This document shows, piece by piece, positions 16,501 through 24,429 of a stretch of 30,161 nt of DNA; the first letter of the stretch is position 1, and each line of letters begins with the position of its first letter. A program made the translations under genes and the position numbers. Source of the DNA: a virus; the IMG/VR virus record IMGVR_UViG_3300035698_003139, positions 1 to 30,161 of that record. One strand, written 5' to 3'. The notes under the pieces were generated by a model. The model worked only from the letters and a program-made list of their open reading frames with translations. It made no database searches and was not told where the DNA came from.

Positions 16501-16698
16501 ACTCCAGCCCAACAGACAGCACAGAACTCTGCGATGCAGGGTGGTTCACAACAAGTAGCAGGAGTTACAAATTTCAACGTGGCTGTGGTTATGTCCGAGG
16601 ACGATGTCAGAAGTGCTTTCAAGGGTGAAGAAGGTGAGACAATCATTGTTCGTGCAATCCAGAAGAAAGCCTCAACAATTAAGAAGGTCATCGGCTAA
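13507..16698 (+). CDS. Tail tape measure protein
   Basis: The 1063 residues set tail length and are ejected with the DNA. The N-terminal 230 residues match the tape-measure N-terminal domain: FENRLKLVTSSSRELEGVQQ, then EVYTRTALSVRGLG, LIQLGQGLASNRLSGDELRS and KLGSDGKISAEVILTAFREA. Hydrophobic, Ala-rich stretches at about 265-350 and 635-690 could insert into the host membrane. Residues 739-755 are 17 Gly in a row encoded by (GGT)17. After that come helices and a Gly-rich C-terminus (GFATGGSILPSGTG) like that of lambda gpH-type proteins. The start is coupled to the gene before (TAATG) and the stop to the gene after. Confidence 0.93.
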   Translation: MATEDLTIRVIQRGAGAVKAKIDAIGSSADRATRGLFLMQRALFVIGGAGLIAGLVRQLDALTNFENRLKLVTSSSRELEGVQQSLFEVANRSRSAFSSAAEVYTRTALSVRGLGLEQKETLAFTESLLKATILSGASAREANAALIQLGQGLASNRLSGDELRSILEQLPFVADVIAKSLGVTRGELRKLGSDGKISAEVILTAFREAEDEINELFADTIPTVSQALSVAGNNILKALDAFDDSAGFSSKLASGIILLSENFEAIAKTIAFAGSVFLFYFAAAKIGAFTSAVLAATSATSAWSLALSLLGFKAVAAGGAVALLQGALVLFKRLAIIAVLTALVFKLNEVRTASQNAVEALRNLRFGQEDFAEAINTYNSDKTIENLRAITETGEKARDEILGALEVAEASLSSFEILPEGLESGAVGRAREQVEALRERLATIEGTLVSVQGELENTFGAGFVQDITEFAEALGDVNEQTFQQIPLLGELFEQYGFLAGSVRDALVAQNELAAAQFQQGVNGLLTNLEGIKIAIVDTAEETDQFNQLLADLGSANSLDQQSRAALELANFIADAAGGAGLLEGAAASAYQQLLNTVIGAAELNVQLGGASIAAGEVSGAVAGIAASFAGPITNANVLFGKLQGILALLGRVGSGLASLAGAISGLAGAGAAISSAATSLGEAGGNAVSGITAALTGGAFDTLVNNVTDLANAGSMIDARGIITGIDEGFAADAAAAAGGGGGGGGGGGGGGGGGPTFAERIAELQQEIELATQFGLVKEQNNEILQLEDSLKRSLTEAEKALVSENIKALEIATLYGDVLQDVLGPQEELELGTIAITQALDEGILSLDMYNDRLRELQENADLAAGSLSGGFRSSISGAILSASEFGSALGDTIVGAAGNAADAIVEFAQTGKLNIRSFFSDLFSQLLKLASQQLLLSLLGSVLGVPVTGLGGGGGGIGGLLGFATGGSILPSGTGTTDSETVIFNKRPDERVDILTPAQQTAQNSAMQGGSQQVAGVTNFNVAVVMSEDDVRSAFKGEEGETIIVRAIQKKASTIKKVIG
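15721..15771 (+). repeat. (GGT)17 microsatellite in tape measure gene
   Basis: Seventeen perfect GGT units follow a GCG(GCT)n run in the tape measure frame and encode 17 Gly (residues 739-755). The repeat is in frame, so unit gain or loss would change protein length without breaking the frame. Confidence 0.95.
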
Positions 16699-18269
16699 TG
16701 GCGTTCATGCTTATCCCGAGTGCAGGTGTTGAAGAGACTCTTGACTGGAAGACTGATATTATCATCTCTAGAAACGGATCTGAACAACGTATCTCGTTGA
16801 TTGACGAACCGCGTGTTAAACTATCAACGAGATTTGAACTAACCCAAGAAGAACGCATTGTTATCAATAAAGAACTTAACTCAAGAATTCAGACCGTGTC
16901 TGTGGTGCCGCTTTGGCAATACACTGCACGGCTTGCCGCATCCACCGGGTCCGGAGGAATTCGCATTTACTTCTCCAAAGATGTTATGTCTCTTAATGAT
17001 GGACAATACGTTGCTCTGATTGATCTTCGGACGAAAGCAGTCTATCAACACACTATCTTAAATGTTGAAACTGACGGTGTTACTCTTAACGAGACTCTCA
17101 CAGTAGATGTCGATAACAACTTTATCGTGATGCCTGCTATGCTTGCAACAATTGATACGAACGATATCGTTTTCAATACGATCACTGGAGAAGGGAGTAT
17201 TTCTTTCGTTTCCTTCGAGGACAACCTTCTCTTGGGTGAGGACAACGCTGCATCTCTCACAACTCTCGGTGGTCTACCAGTAGTTACAGAGATTTTCTCT
17301 CAAGGTGCTGGTGAAGCACGTAGCTTTGAGTATGAGATTCTTGATAATCAGATCGGTAAGAAAGAATTTCGTTCTCGTGATACTCTCGTAAGAATAAATG
17401 GTAGTAGATCCTTCACGTTTGAGCGTTATGCAAACTCTGCTAAGATGGAATGGTGGAGGCTCTTTCTTAATACAATCAAAGGAGCGTGGAAACCGTTCTA
17501 CATCTCGTCTCAACTTAATGATCTAATCGTAGCGAACAACAGTTCTGCTGGAGACGACTATATCCTGATCGCTGATCTTGATTACACTTACAGTGAAGCC
17601 TTCGGTGCTATTGAGATTCAATACAGTGATGGTAGTGTCAGCTATCATAGTATAGACAATGGAAGTCCACCAGTAATCCCAATCACTGTTGGTGAACCTT
17701 TTGAAACTTCGTATGTTAGCGTTGACGCAGCGGCACAACCCGGGATCACAACTATAGGCATCGACAATGGTCGCGTCACGGCTAACTTCCAGGTGTCGAT
17801 AGATTGGTTCTATCCAATCCCGACTGGCAACAATGGCAGCAACTCCCACGCTCTCGATATGGATTTCTATGAGTATGATCTCACACAAGTAACCAACAAC
17901 ACTTTCTCTTCCTTCACCAACACGGCTGGAGGAACTGTAACCGATGTTCTCGATCCACTAACCAGAATTGTGCAAGTTCGTTCTCGCAACCAATCCACTT
18001 ACGGTTGGACTGCTCCTTCTGGTGATGGCTTCGCAACCGCCCTGATATCTGAACTTCGCTTTGTCTTGGGCTCAGACGAGCATGTCGTTAGTGGCACGAC
18101 CTACAAGGCGCTTTCCATTGATCCAGTCCTGCCGAACGATTCAAAGGTTGAGAATATCTCAAGAGTTTCTTACTTGTATAAAGCCCGTATGGGTGATAGC
18201 GTAGTGCTTAATCACGATCACAGACAGACACAAGTAGCGATAAACCTCACCTCTACAAATCAGGGTTGA
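16698..18269 (+). CDS. Distal tail / tail-tip protein
   Basis: At 523 residues and directly after the tape measure, it is expected to be a distal tail component. The N-terminus, ETLDWKTDIIISRNGSEQR followed by ISLIDEPRVKLSTRFEL, matches a pattern seen in siphovirus tail proteins that precede BR0599-type genes ('WLTDV..s.dGTEQR..LR..PRr.fe'). The remaining sequence is beta-rich, with ERYANSAKMEWWRLFLNTIK near 240 and a C-terminal LSIDPVLPNDSKVENISRVS. The stop/start overlap with the tape measure and 1-base gap to the next gene fit a tail-tip operon. Confidence 0.75.
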   Translation: MAFMLIPSAGVEETLDWKTDIIISRNGSEQRISLIDEPRVKLSTRFELTQEERIVINKELNSRIQTVSVVPLWQYTARLAASTGSGGIRIYFSKDVMSLNDGQYVALIDLRTKAVYQHTILNVETDGVTLNETLTVDVDNNFIVMPAMLATIDTNDIVFNTITGEGSISFVSFEDNLLLGEDNAASLTTLGGLPVVTEIFSQGAGEARSFEYEILDNQIGKKEFRSRDTLVRINGSRSFTFERYANSAKMEWWRLFLNTIKGAWKPFYISSQLNDLIVANNSSAGDDYILIADLDYTYSEAFGAIEIQYSDGSVSYHSIDNGSPPVIPITVGEPFETSYVSVDAAAQPGITTIGIDNGRVTANFQVSIDWFYPIPTGNNGSNSHALDMDFYEYDLTQVTNNTFSSFTNTAGGTVTDVLDPLTRIVQVRSRNQSTYGWTAPSGDGFATALISELRFVLGSDEHVVSGTTYKALSIDPVLPNDSKVENISRVSYLYKARMGDSVVLNHDHRQTQVAINLTSTNQG

Positions 18270-18270
18270 T

Positions 18271-19080
18271 ATGCCATTCTCAGCAAATGAACTCAGTGCT
18301 GCCAACTCAAGCCCAATAGAACTGTATGAGTTCGTTGGAACTGATACAACTTGGTATCTAACGTCCTATGCGAAAGAGATCACTAACTCTGTCGGCACAT
18401 TCGTTCCCACCACAATCTCACGAGCGTCTGTCAAGAATGCTTCTCAAGATCAAGCTGATCTCGGCATTGATGTCACTATGCCATTTGATCATCCTATCAT
18501 AGCTTCATATGTTTTTGGGGTGGGACCTCCTTCTCTAGAATTAACCATCTATCGTTGTCACCGTGACAACTTCAACGATACAATCGTTCTATGGACAGGG
18601 AAGCCATTATCGTTCTCTGTAGAAGGTCGTGAAGCAACTCTACGAGTTCCTTCATTATTTGCTACTGCACTGACTGGCTCTCTTCCAGCACCGAGATTTC
18701 AAGGTCCGTGCAATCATGTTCTGTATGATACTCAATGCTCTCTGGATGATGCTGATGCTGCGAACTCTTTCGCTGCAACTGTAACTGGAGTGAGTTCAAC
18801 TTCTATTACTCTCGATACTAATTCGTTTGCAGATGGTCAGTGTAATGCTGGTGAATTAGTAGCTGATGGAAATGGTGATCGTCGTATGATTATCTCCAAT
18901 ACTGGTGGTGTTTTCGAAGTCTCATATCCTTTCAACAACCTAGCTGTCAGTGATACAGTCGTAGTCTATCGTGGTTGTGATCACTCTTTTGAAACATGCA
19001 GGACAAAGTTCTCAAACGGTGTGAACTTTGGTGGGTTCCCTCTGGTTCCGCCTGATAACCCATTTGCGAGTTCATTATGA
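18271..19080 (+). CDS. BR0599/DUF2163-type tail-tip hub protein, possible Fe-S binder
   Basis: The 269 residues have two parts: an N-terminal half of the DUF2163 kind (LYEFVGTDTTWYLTSYAKEI, RASVKNASQDQADLGIDV) and a C-terminal BR0599 kind. These occur in gene transfer agents and siphoviruses at the tail hub, where they join the tube to the tip protein. Cys147 and Cys156 (GPCNHVLYDTQCSLDD) and Cys236 and Cys243 (GCDHSFETCRTKF) fall where lambda tail-tip protein L has the cysteines that hold a 4Fe-4S cluster, and the end VNFGGFPLVPPDNP resembles gpL too. The cluster itself is an inference. It overlaps the next gene by ATGA. Confidence 0.8.
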   Translation: MPFSANELSAANSSPIELYEFVGTDTTWYLTSYAKEITNSVGTFVPTTISRASVKNASQDQADLGIDVTMPFDHPIIASYVFGVGPPSLELTIYRCHRDNFNDTIVLWTGKPLSFSVEGREATLRVPSLFATALTGSLPAPRFQGPCNHVLYDTQCSLDDADAANSFAATVTGVSSTSITLDTNSFADGQCNAGELVADGNGDRRMIISNTGGVFEVSYPFNNLAVSDTVVVYRGCDHSFETCRTKFSNGVNFGGFPLVPPDNPFASSL

Positions 19081-21620
19081 TCTGGGTCCAACTTGCTATC
19101 TTCGCAGTTTCATTCATCATAACTGCTCTTCTGGCTCCTAAGCCAGAGGTTGAAGATGCGCGTCCTGATGTGTTTGATGACAAAGGTATTCCTAGATCAA
19201 CCGAGGATGCGCCTATTCCTCTCATCTTAGGTAGGGTGCGTTTTAAGGCTCCGAACACAATCTGGTGGGGGAACTTCCAAGCTGTCGCAAGAACAGAACG
19301 TGTTCGGACTGGTCTGTTCTCAAAGAAGACTGTCATCTTAGGTTACACTTATTTCGTTTCTCTTCAGCTTGCTATCTGCTTGGGTAAGGCTCAACTTCGT
19401 AAGATCAGGATCGATGATAAGGTAATTCTTGAGCGTAGTTTCATCGAGTCTTCCTCACTTGGTCCAAGCACTGGAACTATCGACAAACCTGATCAATTCG
19501 GCGGTCCGGAAGAAGGTGGTGGTTTCATAAGTGATTACTCCTATTATCCAGGTGGATTCAGTCAAACTGCTAATGCTCATATTGAAAGCATCGTCGGTTC
19601 TGGTCTCGTTCCAGGCTATCGTGGAACTGCGAACATCGTATTTGAGAATGCGAACATCGGTGAGACTGCAAGTCTTCGTAAGATAGATTTTGAAGTGTCT
19701 TCTTATTCCAGAAACATCACAACTGGAAGTGACGTTCGTGTAAATACTGACGACGCAGAAGCTGCTGAGTGTCTCGTTGAAATTCTAACAAACAAATGGA
19801 GAGGTCTTGGTCATCCTTCTACTCTCATCAATACTGCTTCCTTTGCCGCTGTTCAAACGGTTCTTATCTCAGAAGGTCAAGGTGTTAATGTAGCTGTCTC
19901 TTCGACCCAAGATGCACAAAACATAATTACTGAAATCCTGCGTCAGATTGACGGTATCTTATATGAAGATCCTGAGGATGATGGTAAGATCAGCATTAAA
20001 CTTATTCGTGATGATTATAATGTCGCTTCTCTTCCAATTTTTGATGAAGACGATATCAAAGAAGTTCGTTCCTTCAATCGCACATCTTGGAAAGATCTCT
20101 ATAGTCAGGTTAAGGTATCTTACAAGAGTCTTTCAACAGAAGATGGTAAGACTGCTATCGCTCAAGATATGGCACTCACCAATCAGATGGGTCGTATCAG
20201 AACCAGCACCATAAGTTTTCCACTTTGCTATGATGACACTCTCGCTTCTGTCCTTGCTGCTAGAGAACTTTCACGTTTGTCTGTTCCTGTGTTCCGTATG
20301 CAAGTCGAAATGAACAGAGCTAGTTACTCTCTAAAGCCGGGGGCTGTGATCAAGATTAGCTGGCCTGAGTATGGTCTCGTTGAAGCTGTGGTTCGTATCC
20401 AAGAGATCGACAGTGGTGAACTCTTAGACAACAGAATTGTTCTAGAACTGGTTCAAGACATATTCTCTGTGAGCACTACGGTCTACGCCGCACCGACTGG
20501 AAGTTCTTGGACTGATACAAGAACTCTCCCTCTAGAGATCACAAATAGTATTGTCGTAGAAGCACCACAAACTATCGACCGCAAGTTGTCTGCTCCTTCT
20601 CTCGATGGTTTCAGTAACGTCTTTGTCTGGCCAATCAAGCCGCAGAGCGGTTCTACTTCTTATCGTGCTCTTTTGGGCTTGTCAACAGGTGTCTATGAAT
20701 GGGAAGAGCAAGAAGTCTATCCTATCTCTTTCACTACTGCTCAAGCATACACAAGAGACGAAGGTTTCTCTACTGGTTATGATGCGACTGGTTTCGATAT
20801 TGATAACGTGCTTGGTGGAGACCCAATAGCAGAGACTCTCTCCGATCTCAGAGCAGCAGAAGCCGGTCTCATCTACTTGAATGGTGAGTGGATCGGCTTC
20901 ACAGGTGTCACTGACAACGGTAGTGGTTCCTGGACTATCAGTGAAGTTTATCGTGGACTAATGGGAAGCAGACCTCTTGATCACGCTGATAATCTAGCTG
21001 GCTTCATCATTACTTCTGGTCAGTTCGGCACTGGTCAACTCTTTGATGAACTGGCTAGTGATGGCGATTTGTTCTACAAAGTTCTTGATCAAGTTGCGAC
21101 TACCAGCTTCGATGAGGCATCAGCAAGTGAAGTAACTTACGCGATGACTGGCTATCGTGAGAAACCTTATCGTCCAAGGAACTTGCAAGTCAGCAGCCTT
21201 CGCAGCGTCCGCATCACAGCAACCACTGTCTCCCTCTCTTGGGTTTCTAGTAATCGTAACGCAACCACTGTCTCTTTTGAAGATGATGCTACTCAAACTC
21301 CAAACTCTGCTGAGACTTATGATGTTGAGGTCTGGGTCGACGGTGTAGAAGAAGCTGCGTTCAATGAAACAGGTGCGACTTCTCCACAGGTAATCGATCT
21401 CACGACACTAGCTGATGGTTCTGTTGTTGAATTCCGTGTGTATGCTCATCGAACTTCTGATGATGCGATCTCAGCAGAATATGCTTTCATTGAGTGCCCA
21501 ATCGATGTAAACTTGTTGCTTCTGGCAGGTGATATGTCTGACACGGCTACTGACTCCATCCTTCTCTCTGGTGATGAGCAAGTCACCACCGAGGACCAAC
21601 TGAAACAGAGTGGCACATAA
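19077..21620 (+). CDS. Central tail-tip protein (J-like host specificity)
   Basis: The 847 residues follow the hub gene as lambda J follows L. A hydrophobic N-terminus, IWVQLAIFAVSFIITALLAP (residues 2-21), precedes DAPIPLILGRVRFKAPNTIW, the early motif of phage tail-tip (phage-tail_3 type) proteins. Middle segments ILRQIDGILYEDPEDDGKIS and WKDLYSQVKVSYKS fit the hub domains. From about residue 700 there is a fibronectin type III-like domain (RPRNLQVSSLRSVRI ... VSLSWVSSN ... YDVEVWVDG ... VEFRVYAH). It closes the tube before infection and probably contacts the receptor. The N-terminal hydrophobic helix may serve in membrane contact or simply pack in the tip. Confidence 0.85.
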   Translation: MIWVQLAIFAVSFIITALLAPKPEVEDARPDVFDDKGIPRSTEDAPIPLILGRVRFKAPNTIWWGNFQAVARTERVRTGLFSKKTVILGYTYFVSLQLAICLGKAQLRKIRIDDKVILERSFIESSSLGPSTGTIDKPDQFGGPEEGGGFISDYSYYPGGFSQTANAHIESIVGSGLVPGYRGTANIVFENANIGETASLRKIDFEVSSYSRNITTGSDVRVNTDDAEAAECLVEILTNKWRGLGHPSTLINTASFAAVQTVLISEGQGVNVAVSSTQDAQNIITEILRQIDGILYEDPEDDGKISIKLIRDDYNVASLPIFDEDDIKEVRSFNRTSWKDLYSQVKVSYKSLSTEDGKTAIAQDMALTNQMGRIRTSTISFPLCYDDTLASVLAARELSRLSVPVFRMQVEMNRASYSLKPGAVIKISWPEYGLVEAVVRIQEIDSGELLDNRIVLELVQDIFSVSTTVYAAPTGSSWTDTRTLPLEITNSIVVEAPQTIDRKLSAPSLDGFSNVFVWPIKPQSGSTSYRALLGLSTGVYEWEEQEVYPISFTTAQAYTRDEGFSTGYDATGFDIDNVLGGDPIAETLSDLRAAEAGLIYLNGEWIGFTGVTDNGSGSWTISEVYRGLMGSRPLDHADNLAGFIITSGQFGTGQLFDELASDGDLFYKVLDQVATTSFDEASASEVTYAMTGYREKPYRPRNLQVSSLRSVRITATTVSLSWVSSNRNATTVSFEDDATQTPNSAETYDVEVWVDGVEEAAFNETGATSPQVIDLTTLADGSVVEFRVYAHRTSDDAISAEYAFIECPIDVNLLLLAGDMSDTATDSILLSGDEQVTTEDQLKQSGT

Positions 21621-22054
21621 TGGCGAACAAACAGATCTCAGCCCTGACAGCGGCAACCTCTCCTCTCGCTGGAACTGAACTCATTCATGTGCAGGAGGGA
21701 GCGAACAGTCGACAATCAACAGTTCAAGAGATCGTTGATCTCTCAGATGTTCCAGTAACAGTAGAAGAAGTCACAGCGACTTCTTACACGACTGTCCTTG
21801 CAGACTTCGCAGGTGGTAAAGCAAAGAAGATGAACAATGCTTCTGCTCAAACTGTAACAGTCGCTCCATCTATCTCTGGAACTCAAGCCTGTTTCTTTTA
21901 TCAGCACGGCGCTGGAACTGTGACGTTCGCTCCTGGAGCAGGAGTCACGATTAACTCTCTGAGTTCAAATCTCGACTTAGCTGGTCAATGGGGTTCTGCT
22001 TCTTTAATACGAACTGCAACAGATGAGTATCTTCTCGTCGGAGCGTTAGCATAA
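21620..22054 (+). CDS. Small tail-tip accessory protein
   Basis: The 144 residues begin MANKQISALTAATSPLAGTE followed by LIHVQEG, a short adaptor motif widespread at the start of phage tail fibre and tip proteins, and continue with a beta-rich end (AGTVTFAPGAGVTINSLSSN, then LAGQWGSASLIRTATDEYLL) like the C-terminal strand module of many small tail proteins. It is coupled on both sides by TAATG. The likely role is a tip or fibre component; the exact role is unknown. Confidence 0.7.
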   Translation: MANKQISALTAATSPLAGTELIHVQEGANSRQSTVQEIVDLSDVPVTVEEVTATSYTTVLADFAGGKAKKMNNASAQTVTVAPSISGTQACFFYQHGAGTVTFAPGAGVTINSLSSNLDLAGQWGSASLIRTATDEYLLVGALA

Positions 22055-23532
22055 TGTCAGTTGGACTTCTACTTGCCAGTGTGGCTTCTTCAGGAACCAT
22101 CGGTGGCGGCGGTGGTGGCGGTGGTGATGCAAGTATAGCAGACGTCTTCCTAATGTCTCAGTTCGGTAATCCTATCGATACAAGTGATAATGCTTACACC
22201 TCCGATGTCCTGGGTTTCGCAGGGTTTAGCCCAACAGCAAAGTTCGACGGTGGGGCAGGCGACTTTGGTGCGTCTGCTAATGCTGCATGGAATCCCGGCA
22301 TCGTTCTAAATACACCGACTAACATTGTCTTAGGTTCAGGTGACTTCACTATCGAAGGGTGGGTCTCACTATCAGCAGAACCGTCTGACAGTCCAATGCT
22401 TCTCTCTCACTACCAGTTGTCAACCGCTGGTCGTGGCTTCCGTATCTATTATGCAGCCGCATCTGACAGGGTGATATTCGAGTTTACTACCGATGGAGAA
22501 AGCGCCACTGCTGACATCTCTGCCTATTTTCAAGTTCCAGGTGACGGTGTATCTCTTGCAACTCTGTTTGACGGTAACTTTCACCATGTTGCAGTAGTTC
22601 GCAACGGAACCAATATCTCCGTCTATGTTGATGGTTTCCAGGGCGCTGCACAATATACCGGATCAGCCACTATCTTCCGCCCTACTAACGATAACTTCAT
22701 GGTGGGTTCTTCCTCTAGTACTTCTGGAGGAAGTTTCAGGTCTATTCAATGGTGGGCAGGATCACATGATGAAGTGCGTGTATCCATAGGACATGCTCGA
22801 TATACGGCTGCATTCACGCCGACGACTTCTGATTTTCCAACGGGAGTAGGAGACGCTAATTGGGCCAATGTCGAATTACTTATGTCTTTCACTGATCCCT
22901 TTGGTCACTGGTATTTCTCAAGTGCTACTACACCAGTTAGAGGTCTTAGAGGAGACACGGCTGCTCGCTATCACAGCACACTCGGTTGGGAAGGCATTAC
23001 GAGCGGCAAGGGTCCATTCTGGAATGACACTACATCTCTCTATGATTTAGGGTCTGGAGACTTCTGCATAGAAATCTTCGGTTATCGTCCGAAGACGATT
23101 GTCAATGGTGGCGTCCTTCTTGGGCAACGACATACCTCAGCCCAAAGAGTCTGGCAGGTCTCACAGCTTACTGGTGGTGATATTCGTTTCAGTTATTCTA
23201 CTGATGGTGGAAGTGGTGGTGAAGTCAATCATGATTTCTTAACAGCGAACTTATCTGTCAGCACAACTTACGATATCACCATTGAAAGAAATGGAACGAA
23301 CCTTCGTTTGTGGATAGATGGCACGTTCATCGAGAACATCACTATGGCTTCTGCAACAATCTTTCATTCCACAACAACTCCAATCGGTGTGCTGGCTGCT
23401 TTCACGTCTGCTGGTTCTCCCCAAAATGGAAACAACGCATATCTTAAAGGTTTCCGTTTGACTAAAGCCACAAGATATGCCTCTGATGCTGATTACACTG
23501 TTCCCACTCTCCCACTCCCGAGGACTACATAA
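22054..23532 (+). CDS. Two-LamG-domain tail adhesin candidate
   Basis: The 492 residues start with a short hydrophobic stretch and eight Gly, then two LamG-like modules. Module 1 (about 24-262) starts GDASIADV and contains FTIEGWVSL, FDGNFHHVAVVRNGTNISVY, VDGF and ends HARYTAAFTPTTSDFP. Module 2 (about 266-490) starts GDANWANV and contains FCIEIFGYRP, TTYDITIERNGTNLRLWIDG and ends ATRYASDADYTVPTLPLP. 'HHVAVVRxGxxxxxYVDG' is the hallmark of LamG/concanavalin folds. As the last tail gene before lysis it is the best candidate for receptor binding. It is related to the head-locus LamG protein at 8147. Confidence 0.8.
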   Translation: MSVGLLLASVASSGTIGGGGGGGGDASIADVFLMSQFGNPIDTSDNAYTSDVLGFAGFSPTAKFDGGAGDFGASANAAWNPGIVLNTPTNIVLGSGDFTIEGWVSLSAEPSDSPMLLSHYQLSTAGRGFRIYYAAASDRVIFEFTTDGESATADISAYFQVPGDGVSLATLFDGNFHHVAVVRNGTNISVYVDGFQGAAQYTGSATIFRPTNDNFMVGSSSSTSGGSFRSIQWWAGSHDEVRVSIGHARYTAAFTPTTSDFPTGVGDANWANVELLMSFTDPFGHWYFSSATTPVRGLRGDTAARYHSTLGWEGITSGKGPFWNDTTSLYDLGSGDFCIEIFGYRPKTIVNGGVLLGQRHTSAQRVWQVSQLTGGDIRFSYSTDGGSGGEVNHDFLTANLSVSTTYDITIERNGTNLRLWIDGTFIENITMASATIFHSTTTPIGVLAAFTSAGSPQNGNNAYLKGFRLTKATRYASDADYTVPTLPLPRTT

Positions 23533-23747
23533 TGAAACCAGAATTCATCGCTCTTGTCACTCCATTTGTCAGGTATTCCTTGATATTTCTTTCCAGCTAT
23601 CTGATCACCCAAGGAGCAGACCCCACAACTGTCGGCATCTTGAACAGCCCTGACATTCTTGAAGCCGTTGTTGGTGTCGGCATCGGTATTGCGACCATCG
23701 TGTGGTATATCTACAGCAAATCGCGGGCTGCTCTGAAGAGCAAATAA
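23532..23747 (+). CDS. Candidate holin, two membrane segments
   Basis: The 71 residues hold two hydrophobic segments: YSLIFLSSYLITQGA at about 15-29 and AVVGVGIGIATIVWYIYSK at about 45-63, with a basic tail (SRAALKSK). This matches the small two-helix holin type (Pam3-gp28-like) often found before spanin and endolysin genes. Holins open the inner membrane at lysis time. The first helix is short and weak, which may delay triggering. It overlaps the adhesin gene by TAATG. Confidence 0.7.
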   Translation: MKPEFIALVTPFVRYSLIFLSSYLITQGADPTTVGILNSPDILEAVVGVGIGIATIVWYIYSKSRAALKSK

Positions 23748-23888
23748 GGCCGCTATGGTGGGGGGCTTGGGGCTTGGCTACCCTTGCCCCTGCCACCCCT
23801 AAACCCTGCCCCTGCCCCTGCCCTAGCGTGGTGCTGGCGGGTGGTAGGGCAAGCAATAGGTAGCAGCGTGTCCAGGGAGGTCGTAACA
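23748..23888. other. Structured C/G-rich spacer in lysis cassette
   Basis: This non-coding stretch between holin and spanin genes is compositionally unlike its neighbours. A G-rich run (23757-23776) is followed by seven C-runs of three or more bases between 23781 and 23823, including three tandem CCCTGC units (23804-23821), and then by GGGTGGTAGGGCAAG (about 23840-23854), which pairs imperfectly with CTTGCCCCTGCCACCC (about 23783-23798). The transcript should fold strongly; the minus strand could form a G-quadruplex. The ribosome site AGGGAGG at 23874-23880 lies just after it. Confidence 0.75.
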
Positions 23889-24227
23889 ATGTTGTCGATA
23901 CTATTCAAGGTTGTAATTAAACCTGCGATGCCGTATCTCCTTGGTATTGTTATCCTTTTTGCCGCTTATTCTTATGGAAGTTGGAGCGGCTCTTCTGAAC
24001 GGGATAGATACTACACGTCGCTCATGGAAGCAGAACGTGAACGAATATCGGAAATCAATATCCGAACTCGTGAATCAGCTAGGATACGAGAAATGGTTCT
24101 CGAGACACAGTTGGAACAACTCAGGAACCAGATTGAGAGAATAGGAAATGAATCCGTTCAAGATCCCAACGCTGATCGTCCCTCTCTTGGCGTTGACAGC
24201 CTGCGGCGACTTGATGAACTCCGTTGA
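23889..24227 (+). CDS. Rz: i-spanin (Rz-like)
   Basis: The start is ATG 23889, 8 bases after AGGGAGG, rather than the upstream open frame that only reads through the C-rich spacer. The 112 residues show one N-terminal membrane helix (AMPYLLGIVILFAAYSYGSW, about 13-32) and a long charged helical, coiled-coil-prone part (YYTSLMEAERERISEINI to QLEQLRNQIERIG). This is the inner membrane half of the spanin, which fuses inner and outer membranes in the last step of lysis. The Rz1-like gene is nested out of frame in its 3' end, as in lambda. Confidence 0.88.
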   Translation: MLSILFKVVIKPAMPYLLGIVILFAAYSYGSWSGSSERDRYYTSLMEAERERISEINIRTRESARIREMVLETQLEQLRNQIERIGNESVQDPNADRPSLGVDSLRRLDELR

Positions 24228-24429
24228 ACCTCCATCTCTTGAACCTCCACCTGTAAGTTTCACACAACCTTGTGAACGTCCTATCCTTCTTCCTAACAGG
24301 GAAGTCACACAGTCTGAAGTAGAAACGCTTTGGGCTGGAGATCGTGTGAGATTGATTACTTGTGCGAATCGCTATTCTGCACTCGTTGATTTTTATAAAG
24401 AGCGAGATCGCGAGATCTCCGGTGAATGA
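24148..24429 (+). CDS. Rz1: o-spanin lipoprotein (Rz1-like)
   Basis: The 93-residue product starts within the Rz gene (80-base overlap in another frame). It has a signal peptide with lipobox LTAC, the lipidated Cys being residue 19, followed by the proline-rich stretch EPPSLEPPPVS typical of Rz1. It is longer than lambda Rz1, with a further soluble part (EVETLWAGDRVRLITCANRY) like the longer o-spanins of other phages. It should sit in the inner leaflet of the outer membrane and pair with the i-spanin, which points to a Gram-negative host. Confidence 0.9.
   Translation: MNPFKIPTLIVPLLALTACGDLMNSVEPPSLEPPPVSFTQPCERPILLPNREVTQSEVETLWAGDRVRLITCANRYSALVDFYKERDREISGE

Noticed and set aside
23784-23888. 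N-terminal extension of the Rz frame (PLPPLNPAPAPAL)
   Set aside because: It only reads through the C-rich spacer; a good ribosome site precedes ATG 23889 and a membrane helix starts soon after it.
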